Shown here: positions 1 to 5,400 of the stretch, one piece after another
Position numbering within the stretch: the stretch's first letter is position 1
Layout of the letters: each line of letters begins with the position of its first letter
NCBI GenBank assembly: GCA_021794335.1
Contig: JAJYQZ010000154.1
Location: 1-6,101, forward strand
Reading direction: 5' to 3'
Origin: a bacterium
GTDB taxonomy: Bacteria; SZUA-79; Acidulodesulfobacterales; Acidulodesulfobacteraceae
Length of the DNA: 6,101 bases
Translations under genes and position numbers: made by a program
Notes under the pieces: generated by a model
Database searches by the model: none
Told to the model about the DNA's origin: nothing
Seen by the model: only the letters and a program-made list of their open reading frames with translations

Positions 1-449
1 AATCAAGAGAATTCGGGTTTGGAAAAGAGGTTAAAAGACGGATAATATTGGGGACTTTTGCCTTATCCGCAGGCTATTATGACGCCTATTATAAAAAGGC
101 GTCATTGGTTAGAAAACTAATAATTAAAAACTACAAAGACTCTTTTAATAATGTGGATATCATACTCGGCCCGACATCGCCCACGCCCGCATTTTTAATA
201 GGGGAAAAGATGAGCGATCCGTTAAGCATGTATTTATCGGATATTTACACAATATCCGTTAATCTTGCTTATTTGCCGGCATTAAGCCTGCCTGCCGGCG
301 TTATGGATAATCCGGCAAAAAAAGGGGGCGTTCTTCCCATAGGCTTACAGCTTATCTCGCCATGGACTACGGAAGCAAGGCTTCTTTCGGTTGCAAAGGT
401 TATAGAGGATGAGGTTAAGTTTAGAGATAAATATACCCCTGTGATTTGA
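1..449 (+). CDS. gatA: GatA C-terminal part, Asp/Glu-tRNA amidotransferase subunit A (5' truncated by window)
   Basis: This is the amidase-signature subunit of GatCAB. It hydrolyses glutamine and supplies ammonia to transamidate Glu-tRNA(Gln) and/or Asp-tRNA(Asn) in the cytoplasm. The frame is open from position 3 to TGA at 447-449, so the gene enters from outside the window. Family blocks visible are [19 protein letters not shown], then [37 protein letters not shown] and the closing [18 protein letters not shown]. The Ser-cisSer-Lys catalytic triad lies upstream and is not visible. The protein ends KYTPVI, a normal short GatA tail, with the stop abutting an IS-like end (next feature). In many bacteria gatB follows directly; here about 5.4 kb of accessory DNA intervenes. 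GC content looks higher than in the ATPase genes downstream. Identity is secure; the fully intact state upstream cannot be judged. Confidence 0.95.
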   Translation, partial: SREFGFGKEVKRRIILGTFALSAGYYDAYYKKASLVRKLIIKNYKDSFNNVDIILGPTSPTPAFLIGEKMSDPLSMYLSDIYTISVNLAYLPALSLPAGVMDNPAKKGGVLPIGLQLISPWTTEARLLSVAKVIEDEVKFRDKYTPVI

Positions 450-641
450 CATACTCCCCATGCCTAAAGGCAGGGGATTCCGGTATCGACGGCAGTAGCG
501 GACGAAGTCCGTCTTATACTGCCTACTCCGAGAGTAGATGTCCCTACTCTGTTATGCTATTTTGGAAACTTATTTTACGGGAGTATCCTTAGACTTACTC
601 CCAACCCCATATAAGTTGTCAAAGAACGATATGGATATTAT
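447..641 (-). mobile_element. Remnant of an IS200/IS605-type right end (transposase body missing)
   Basis: Read on the minus strand, this stretch ends in a CCCCTGCC-TTTA-GGCATGGGG hairpin (plus positions about 456-475) followed by AGTATGTCAA. That is the familiar shape of the 3' end of IS605-family tnpB elements. Further hairpins lie beside it: a long stem at about 489-523 with inner arms GGAC/GTCC around GAA, and CTACTC/GAGTAG at about 523-537. The minus frame ending at 570-572 closes with the peptide YGVGSKSKDTPVK, which could be the last codons of a TnpB-like protein, but no RuvC or zinc-finger motif is present. Beyond about 640 the minus frame simply reads antisense to gatB, so only the end of an element remains. 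The outer boundary on the right is uncertain. Confidence 0.5.
448..568 (-). ncRNA. Possible relict omega-RNA (reRNA) scaffold
   Basis: In IS605-type elements the transcript running off the tnpB 3' end folds into hairpins and carries a guide encoded just outside the right end. The three stems listed for the IS remnant are arranged this way, and the CCCCTGCC/GGCATGGGG stem is next to the putative boundary. The guide position would then read antisense into the last codons of gatA. There is no nuclease gene alongside and no visible promoter, so this may be an inert scar. The assignment rests on shape only, not on a covariance model. Confidence 0.25.
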
Positions 642-739
642 ATGACGAAAAGACAAAGGATACAACAAGAAATTTCGCCTTATCGAGGTAAAAATATGAA
701 TAACGATAATTACAATGATTTGCATGATGCCCGGCATTC

Positions 740-866
740 TTTTGAAGCGGTAATCGGGCTTGAGGTTCATTCCCAGCTTCTTACGAAAACCAAGATGTTT
801 TGCTCCTGTCAAAATATTTTCGGAAAAGAACCTAATTCTATGGTATGCCCTGTTTGCCTCGGGCTT
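740..866 (+). repeat. Left copy of perfect direct repeat (gatB core)
   Basis: Base-for-base identical to 5975-6101 over all 127 bases that can be compared, including every synonymous position. Upstream of 740 the two copies diverge completely. The second copy runs off the window, so the full repeat length is unknown; it could reach to near 1269 minus the MITE. Confidence 0.95.
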
Positions 867-974
867 CCGGGCGCCCTTCCGGTAATCAACCTTGAGAGCG
901 TCAGGCTTGCCGTAAAGGCGGCTCTGGCTTTAAATATCGGCATAAATAAAAAAAGCCTTTTTGCAAGAAAGAAC

Positions 975-980
975 TATTTT
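975..980 (+). repeat. Target-site duplication of the MITE, left copy (TATTTT)
   Basis: TATTTT at 975-980 is repeated at 1147-1152 on either side of the inserted element. Removing the element plus one copy restores the codons AAC TAT TTT TAT CCC (NYFYP) of gatB, so the length of six bases is well supported. Confidence 0.85.
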
Positions 981-1146
981 CCCTAATTTGCCGATAGAAA
1001 TTAATAAATTGACCTCAAAAGCTTAAAGACACTGGATTCCTGCTTTCGCAGGAATGACACCCGTTGGATGTAACGTTAAAACCTCATATTGTCATTCCTG
1101 CGAAAGCAGGAATCCAGAGTTAGAATTTTCTATCGGCAATTTTGGG
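981..1146 (+). mobile_element. 166-bp MITE inserted in the gatB fragment
   Basis: The element is non-coding and has terminal inverted repeats. The left end CCCTAATTTGCCGATAGAA (981-999) pairs with the reverse complement of the right end (1125-1146, ...CTATCGGCAATTTTGGG), with 19 of 22 positions matching by eye. Inside lies a perfect 28-bp inverted repeat (1032-1059 against 1090-1117), whose arms each contain a small CCTGC/GCAGG hairpin, around a ~30-bp loop with GTTGGATG and AACGTTAAAA. The 6-bp duplication flanks it precisely, so transposition rather than recombination placed it here. Spurious peptides FLRKQESR and [10 protein letters not shown] arise from it. The transposase that mobilises it is not in the window; the terminal CCC/GGG and 6-bp duplication do not let me fix the IS family. 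Confidence 0.85.
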
Positions 1147-1152
1147 TATTTT
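1147..1152 (+). repeat. Target-site duplication of the MITE, right copy (TATTTT)
   Basis: Second copy of TATTTT, immediately after the terminal GGG of the MITE. Confidence 0.85.
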
Positions 1153-1269
1153 TATCCCGATTTACCAAAGGGGTATCAAATATCCCAGTATTTAGACCCC
1201 GTATCGTCAAACGGCCATTTAACCGTCAAAATGGACGGGGCGGCGGAAAAAAGAATCAGAATAAACAGG

Positions 1270-1347
1270 CTTTTATCGTTTGCCAAAGTGTTAGAGGACG
1301 AGGTGAAGTTTAGGGAAAAAGCCGGATTTAGAAAACTGGATATATAA
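1270..1347 (+). pseudogene. gatA: Divergent gatA 3' tail fused to the gatB fragment
   Basis: The frame that carries GatB up to ...RIRINR continues without a break as [17 protein letters not shown] and then AGFRKLDI, ending at TAA 1345-1347. This matches the closing helix of GatA (compare [18 protein letters not shown] at the end of the resident gene). At the DNA level the two tails differ at many positions, far more than the two gatB copies, so this tail is not a recent copy of the resident gatA and probably came from another lineage. The junction lies at AGGCTT (1267-1272), which both a gatB and a gatA sequence could supply in part. It is a fossil with no function expected. Confidence 0.8.
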
Positions 1348-1354
1348 GGGGATA

Positions 1355-1411
1355 ATGGCTGGTCCTATACCGATAAGATTATTTAATAATGTTTTTTACC
1401 GTGCGGCATAA
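1355..1411 (+). CDS. 18-residue micro-ORF after the gatA tail
   Basis: ATG at 1355 is preceded by AAGGGGA (1346-1352), a strong but closely spaced ribosome site, and encodes MAGPIPIRLFNNVFYRAA before TAA at 1409-1411. It begins eight bases after the gatA-tail stop, where the next gene of the operon would be expected. It could be the truncated start of whatever followed gatA in the donor, or a leader peptide for the ATPase gene 56 bp on. I do not recognise it. Confidence 0.3.
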   Translation: MAGPIPIRLFNNVFYRAA

Positions 1412-1437
1412 TATAATATTAATATTGTTCGCACAAT
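1412..1437 (+). promoter_or_regulatory. Candidate promoter with overlapping 14-bp palindrome for the first ATPase pair
   Basis: TATAAT at 1412-1417 is a perfect -10. No good -35 lies at the right distance; TGTTTT at 1390-1395 with a 16-bp spacer is the nearest. Where transcription would begin is an inverted repeat, ATTGT-TCGC-ACAAT (1424-1437), placed like an operator. The region up to ATG 1467 is very AT-rich, so chance matches are likely. Confidence 0.35.
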
Positions 1438-1466
1438 TTATCGTAAAATAACATAAAATTAATTTT

Positions 1467-2693
1467 ATGATTAAAAAATTAAAGGTTAAAAATTTTAAGA
1501 GTTTGAAAAATTTCGAATGCGACTTTTCCGGACTTATATCGGTTTTCGCCGGACCAAATATGTCCGGTAAAAGCAATATCGCGGATGCGCTAAATTTTAT
1601 TTCAGATTCCCTTAATATCGGTTTTCAAGCGGCGGTCCAAAATAGGAACGGGTATCGGGAAATAAAATGGAAAGGTGAAAAATCACGGCTTGCCGATAAG
1701 GAAAATAATGTCGATTTTATTTCATTTTATATCGAAGGGGAAATATTTTTGCAAAAATATAAAAAGAAATGCGATTTTATATACCTTTTTGAACTGTCGT
1801 CTGATAGTTACGGAAACGTCTCTATAAAAAAAGAGGAGCTTAATATTGACGGACAGGATATAATAACGGGTCCGCAGCAGAATAACTTTAAGGTAAAAGA
1901 AGATTTATCTTCCGCAAGAGAATTTAATATTCCTTTTATGAACCAGTTAGTCCTTCAAACCGTAAATATATCTAACGGTATTTCTTTTTATGTAAAATCG
2001 GTTCTTTCGAACATATGGTTTTATATGTTAGAGCCGTCGTCTATGAAGAACACCCAAAATCCATCTTCTTCTCAGCAATTCCTATTGAAGAACGGCAGCA
2101 ATTTATCAAGCTGGATGCTTACGTTGCAGACAAAATACCCTGAAAATTTTGCAAAACTCACGAGCGCGATCAGAAATATTTTACCCGATATATCGGGGGT
2201 TTTTGCAAATATTACTCAAACTGCCACCGTTTACCTTTCCTCTAAGGAAAATTATCTCGGCGAGCCTATAAATTTACTGAATATGTCGGACGGCGAATTG
2301 AAATTAATAGCCTTACTTTCTTTAATCTTTGCCCCGCCCGAGTTAACCCCGCCTTTTATCGTCGTCGAAGAACCCGAAAATTACCTGCATCCGGGTATAT
2401 TAAGAGATTTAGTGGAATTATTAAGGGGGGCAAGGACAGATTCGGAACGACAAATCATAAAAAAAGACACTAAAGACGAGTCGGGAATACATTTAGAACT
2501 TTCCCAAATTTTTATTACCACCCACTCGCTTGTTTTAATAGATAACTTTAAAATAGAAGAGCTTATAATAGTTAAAAAAGAGCATGGGGAAACGACCGTC
2601 GTTTATCCCAAAGATAATAAAGATATGAAAGAACTTATCGAAAATAAAGAAATAGGTCTCGGTTCGCTTTACTTTTCGGGGGCATTAAAATAA
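1467..2693 (+). CDS. AAA ATPase of the RecF/OLD type (AAA_21, COG4637-like), probable defence sensor
   Basis: A 408-residue ABC/SMC-type ATPase. The N-terminus IKKLKVKNFKSLKNFECDF is the beta-strand opening of RecF/OLD-family proteins. Walker A is GPNMSGKS (29-36), the signature is SDGELK (274-279), and Walker B is FIVVEEPE (297-304) with the EE variant usual in this family, followed by NYLHPG. The switch histidine is H353 in FITTHS. LLKNGSNLSSW (206-216) is a block typical of COG4637-like ATPases. No membrane segment or signal peptide is visible, so it should be cytosolic. ATG 1467 has no Shine-Dalgarno sequence. The partner gene begins at the base after the stop. Known relatives dimerise through the ATPase head and control a TOPRIM nuclease; the substrate here is unknown. 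Codon use is AT-rich compared with gatA. Confidence 0.85.
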   Translation: MIKKLKVKNFKSLKNFECDFSGLISVFAGPNMSGKSNIADALNFISDSLNIGFQAAVQNRNGYREIKWKGEKSRLADKENNVDFISFYIEGEIFLQKYKKKCDFIYLFELSSDSYGNVSIKKEELNIDGQDIITGPQQNNFKVKEDLSSAREFNIPFMNQLVLQTVNISNGISFYVKSVLSNIWFYMLEPSSMKNTQNPSSSQQFLLKNGSNLSSWMLTLQTKYPENFAKLTSAIRNILPDISGVFANITQTATVYLSSKENYLGEPINLLNMSDGELKLIALLSLIFAPPELTPPFIVVEEPENYLHPGILRDLVELLRGARTDSERQIIKKDTKDESGIHLELSQIFITTHSLVLIDNFKIEELIIVKKEHGETTVVYPKDNKDMKELIENKEIGLGSLYFSGALK

Positions 2694-3269
2694 ATGCCTC
2701 CGATATCGATTGGCTTAATAGTGGAAGGTGAAGACGACCGACTTTCATATGAAGTTTTTTTTAAAAAAATAAAGCCTGAAATAAATATTATATCCTATCC
2801 CCTGCACGGCTGCGACAAGAAAAAGTTAGTAGAAACTTTTAAAATTTTAAATAAAAAATTACGACAGTCAAGTTACAGCAGTGTCGAAAAAGGCTTAATC
2901 ATCTTCGATTGCGATAAAAAATGCGCACCGGAAAGAGCCGGTTTTATTAAACAATCTCTTAATCTAACGAATATGCCGGATAATATTAAAATACATGCGA
3001 CGTGTACGGAACTTGAGACGTTTTTTTTGACATGTATTGAAGATATAAACGAGATTTTCGGGGAAAAAGTAAAATTTAAAAAAATTAAAAATCCGGAAAG
3101 CATTCAAGACCCTAAAAAATATCTGTCAAAATTACTAAACGAAAAGAAGAATATAACATACGGTAAAAAGGTTGTGGAAGAAATTGCAAATCAAATCGAT
3201 ATATGCACTCTCAAGGAAAGATCGAAAAATTTCAATAGATTATATGAAATAGTAGATAATTTAAAATAA
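2694..3269 (+). CDS. Small TOPRIM-like protein (DUF4276-like), effector partner of the preceding ATPase
   Basis: A 191-residue cytosolic protein whose ATG directly follows the ATPase stop (TAAATG), so translation is probably coupled. Acidic motifs appear in TOPRIM order: IGLIVEGEDD with E11, IIFDCD with D72 and D74, then CTELETFF with E106 and E108, matching the ExW/F-type third motif of DUF4276 and RloB proteins. In TOPRIM nucleases the glutamate and DxD pair hold metal for phosphodiester cleavage. The C-terminal ~80 residues are lysine-rich and could bind nucleic acid. COG4637-like ATPase plus DUF4276 is a recurrent pairing in accessory regions and resembles a compact OLD or PARIS system, but AriB of PARIS is larger and belongs to DUF4435. 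Nuclease activity and its target (DNA or tRNA) are inferred, not seen. Confidence 0.75.
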   Translation: MPPISIGLIVEGEDDRLSYEVFFKKIKPEINIISYPLHGCDKKKLVETFKILNKKLRQSSYSSVEKGLIIFDCDKKCAPERAGFIKQSLNLTNMPDNIKIHATCTELETFFLTCIEDINEIFGEKVKFKKIKNPESIQDPKKYLSKLLNEKKNITYGKKVVEEIANQIDICTLKERSKNFNRLYEIVDNLK

Positions 3270-3274
3270 TCCGC

Positions 3275-3373
3275 ATGACTAAGAAACTAGGCTGGAGTAA
3301 AAACGTGCTTGTCCATCAAAAAGAATTACCGTCACTGGGGCAGATAATAAAACTTTTAGACGAAACGGAATAA
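3275..3373 (+). pseudogene. 32-residue fragment with a DUF1016-like motif
   Basis: ATG 3275 to TAA 3371-3373, six bases after the TOPRIM gene stop, without an obvious ribosome site. The peptide opens with KKLGWSKNVLVHQ, which looks like the GWSxNVLVHQIE block of DUF1016/YhcG-type putative nucleases, but the rest (KELPSLGQIIKLLDETE) does not continue that family. It is probably debris from a gene once sited between the two modules. A short genuine peptide is less likely. Confidence 0.35.
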
Positions 3374-3411
3374 TGAGTATAACAGACGAAGCAAAAAGTT
3401 TAAATATTTAA
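3373..3411 (+). pseudogene. 12-codon start overlapping the previous micro-ORF (TAATG)
   Basis: MSITDEAKSLNI begins in a TAATG overlap with the stop of the preceding fragment, an arrangement typical of a coupled operon gene, but stops after 12 codons. It looks like the truncated start of a lost gene. Not recognised. Confidence 0.2.
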
Positions 3412-3415
3412 TTTT

Positions 3416-3445
3416 TTGCAATTAAATTACAAAAAGTGATATAAT
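3416..3445 (+). promoter_or_regulatory. Sigma-70 type promoter ahead of the RloAB pair
   Basis: TTGCAA at 3416-3421 (-35, four of six consensus bases) is followed by an 18-bp spacer and a perfect TATAAT at 3440-3445 with an extended TG at 3437-3438. The predicted start near 3452 leaves a leader of about 45 bases before ATG 3498. This gives the second pair its own transcription. Confidence 0.6.
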
Positions 3446-3497
3446 TAAATATATTTTTAATGAAATTGATATTAATTATTAGCAAGAGATTAAATGT

Positions 3498-4751
3498 ATG
3501 TTAGTGGAATTTAAAGTTTCGAATTATCTTTCGATAAACGAAGAGCAAACGCTTAGCATGATTGCGAATAATGCCGACAAAACATTATTAAATCACTTTA
3601 AAGAGTTTAGTAAATACAGAATCAAAGTTTTAAGGACGGCGGGCATATTTGGCCCTAATGCATCAGGTAAAACAAATATGCTTAAAGCATGTGATTTTAT
3701 GAAAAGACTTGTGATTTTCTCTTCAAAAAATCTTCCGGGCACTTCAACAGGGATTGTGCCGTTTAAATTTATAAAAGAAAAAGATAAAACACTATCGAAA
3801 TTCGAAATTACCTTTATTCTTGACGACGGGATTTTGTATTCCTACGGTTTTGAGCTTGACGAAAAAGAAATACATAGCGAATGGCTGTATTATTATCCTA
3901 AAAATCAGAAAAAAAATCTTTTTCAAAGAAGCAAAGCTGAAGGATATAAATTCGGAAGCGATATGAAGGGGAATAATAAGTCTATCGCGGGTATGACTAA
4001 AGAGAATTCCCTTTTTTTATCAGTTGCGGCGATGATGAACGAGGAAAAAGCGAAAAATATTTATGCTTTTTTTAACAATATTACACCGGTACTTAATCAG
4101 ATAGATTTATTTAGCGGTGTGGTTTTTATGAAAAATATCGTGGAATATTATAAGAAAAAAGATAATAAGAATAAATTAATTAATTTTTTACAAAAAGCGG
4201 ATTTAGGAATTACCGATTATGAAATTAAAACCAAAAATATAAGCAATGAATTTGGGGTTTTGAGGAAATTTCTTATGGATAAGGCCGTTGAAATAAAAAG
4301 CTCCAATAAAGAATTCGATATGGATAACCTTGCCGTAGATGAAATCAATTTCAAGCATGAATATAACGGCATCCCGGGTGAATTAGGTATAAACGAAGAG
4401 TCGAGTGGAACACAAAAATTATTCTTTCTTTTGCCGTTTTTTGTCGAAAACAAAGGGATTATTCTGATAGACGAATTAGAATCCTCAATGCATCCCCATA
4501 TAATAAATTTCTTATTAGATTTTTATTACGATATTTATCCCGACCCCCAGCTTATTTTTACTTCACACAATTCCGACCTATTAGATACGGAAAAATTCCG
4601 CAGGGATGAAATATGGTTTACGGAAAGGAAAAAAAACGGAAGCACGTCGCTTTTTTCGTTGGACGACATAAAACCTAAGCCAAGATTGGAAGACGATATT
4701 AAAATGCGCTATCTTTACGGTCAATACGGCGCTATCCCAAAAATAGCGTAA
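3498..4751 (+). CDS. rloA: RloA-like AAA_15 ATPase (COG1106), defence module ATPase
   Basis: A 417-residue cytosolic ABC/RecF-type ATPase. The start MLVEFKVSNYLSINEEQTLSM is the hallmark opening of the RloA/AAA_15 family. Walker A is GPNASGKT (52-59). A family insert follows with FEITF (from 102) and YGFELDEKEIHSEWLYYYP (around E128). Signature SSGTQK is at 302-307, Walker B IILIDE at 321-326 with catalytic E326, and the switch histidine is H357 in IFTSHNSDLLD. All nucleotide-binding motifs are intact. ATG 3498 has AAGAGA at 3484-3489; another ATG four bases upstream is out of frame. rloB follows after 18 bp. RloA was first named as a restriction-linked ORF in Campylobacter, and the lactococcal abortive-infection protein AbiLi appears to be of this type. 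The phage trigger it senses is unknown. Confidence 0.88.
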   Translation: MLVEFKVSNYLSINEEQTLSMIANNADKTLLNHFKEFSKYRIKVLRTAGIFGPNASGKTNMLKACDFMKRLVIFSSKNLPGTSTGIVPFKFIKEKDKTLSKFEITFILDDGILYSYGFELDEKEIHSEWLYYYPKNQKKNLFQRSKAEGYKFGSDMKGNNKSIAGMTKENSLFLSVAAMMNEEKAKNIYAFFNNITPVLNQIDLFSGVVFMKNIVEYYKKKDNKNKLINFLQKADLGITDYEIKTKNISNEFGVLRKFLMDKAVEIKSSNKEFDMDNLAVDEINFKHEYNGIPGELGINEESSGTQKLFFLLPFFVENKGIILIDELESSMHPHIINFLLDFYYDIYPDPQLIFTSHNSDLLDTEKFRRDEIWFTERKKNGSTSLFSLDDIKPKPRLEDDIKMRYLYGQYGAIPKIA

Positions 4752-4769
4752 TAATATGCGGATTAAATA

Positions 4770-5399
4770 ATGGCTAAATTCAAGAGACGGGAAAAACCGA
4801 GAAAGAGCCGGAGGGTATTTTTAATAATTTCTGAGGGCTATATAGAAAAAATATATTTTAGCCAGTACAACAGGTATCTTAATCAACTTGATGGCGAAGT
4901 TAATATAAATGTATATACTGCCGGCCATACAACGGATCCTTTAGGCGTTGTAAAATATGCGATAAAAAAAATTAAAACATCGAAAGACCGCAAAATATTC
5001 GAAAAGATATTTTGCGTTTTTGATACGGATACTATAAAAGAAAGCCCGAAGAATAAAGAAAATTTTATAAAGGCCGAAGCATTGGCCAAAAAACATAATT
5101 TGGGTTTAATAATCTCTTTTCCATGCTTCGAATTATGGCTCCTTTTGCATTTTGAGAGCTATAACAGGCCGGGGGTCAAATGCGAAATGATTATAGAACG
5201 ATTGCAAGAATATTTAATATCTTATCCTAGAAACAAAAATAAAAAGGATTTCGAAAAAATAGATTTTTTCGATAAATATTTCGATAAATTAGGCAATGCC
5301 TTAAATCGTGCAAAAGAACTTAATCTAAAAAATAATTCAAATAATTCATTAGATTATCCCAATACTAAAATTTATGAAATATTTGAAATAATTAAATAA
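4770..5399 (+). CDS. rloB: RloB-like TOPRIM-type protein, effector partner of RloA
   Basis: A 209-residue basic protein. Family features in order: a lysine/arginine-rich start (KFKRREKPRKSRR), FLIISEGYIEKIYF with E22 and E26, FCVFDTDT with D85 and D87, and SFPCFELWLLLHF (116-128), the most diagnostic RloB block. The E and DxD positions mirror TOPRIM metal-binding residues, so a nuclease role is likely, by analogy to AriB and OLD. ATG 4770 lies 18 bp after the rloA stop with a weak GCGGA at 4758-4762, so coupled expression is likely. The C-terminus (YPNTKIYEIFEIIK) looks natural for the family, and TAA 5397-5399 is followed at once by a repeat element. RloAB pairs occur beside restriction systems and correspond to the AbiL arrangement, but no restriction genes are present here. 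Confidence 0.88.
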   Translation: MAKFKRREKPRKSRRVFLIISEGYIEKIYFSQYNRYLNQLDGEVNINVYTAGHTTDPLGVVKYAIKKIKTSKDRKIFEKIFCVFDTDTIKESPKNKENFIKAEALAKKHNLGLIISFPCFELWLLLHFESYNRPGVKCEMIIERLQEYLISYPRNKNKKDFEKIDFFDKYFDKLGNALNRAKELNLKNNSNNSLDYPNTKIYEIFEIIK

Positions 5400-5400
5400 T

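Larger units (their letters stand above)
696..1269 (+). pseudogene. gatB: Truncated duplicate of gatB 5' end, interrupted by a MITE
   Basis: The frame starts at ATG 696 with GAGG at 685-688, seven bases upstream. This is a better start than the in-frame ATG at 642, which lacks a convincing ribosome site. After a 15-residue leader ([15 protein letters not shown]) come GatB family blocks: [17 protein letters not shown]...[22 protein letters not shown] and FARKNYF. The MITE at 981-1146 then introduces a stop almost at once. With the MITE and one target-duplication copy removed, the frame resumes as [13 protein letters not shown]...[14 protein letters not shown], exactly as GatB should. At about 1267-1272 it switches into a GatA tail, losing the remaining ~350 residues. 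Bases 740-866 are identical to 5975-6101. It cannot make functional GatB; a ~95-residue fragment could still be translated. One oddity: QYLDP replaces the usual QYDLP. Confidence 0.9.

Noticed and set aside
450..640. tRNA or tmRNA in the hairpin-rich gap
   Set aside because: Hairpins do not form a cloverleaf and no T-loop or acceptor pairing is visible; the IS605-type end explains them better.
570..812. 80-residue minus-strand frame as a transposase gene
   Set aside because: Most of it is antisense to gatB. Only the last ~13 codons might be a TnpB tail; no catalytic motif is present.
1054..1152. Coding start within the MITE leading into the gatB/gatA chimera
   Set aside because: The ATG lies in the MITE arm ([14 protein letters not shown] peptide). 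The true reading frame is gatB before insertion, so I annotate the fragments separately.
1089..1313. Open frame giving [14 protein letters not shown]...
   Set aside because: Translation of the MITE inverted repeat and of gatB out of frame; a well-known type of spurious protein.
2873..3103. Minus-strand frame inside the TOPRIM-like gene
   Set aside because: Shadow of the plus-strand gene, which has clear motifs and operon spacing.
1467..3269. Calling the first pair PARIS (AriA/AriB)
   Set aside because: Architecture is similar, but the effector is 191 residues with DUF4276-like motifs rather than the larger DUF4435 AriB, so the name is not supported.
4217..4453. Minus-strand frame inside rloA
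   Set aside because: Shadow frame; the rloA motifs on the plus strand account for the sequence.
4883..5089. Minus-strand hydrophobic frame inside rloB
   Set aside because: Shadow frame; its hydrophobic character comes from reading lysine-rich codons in reverse.
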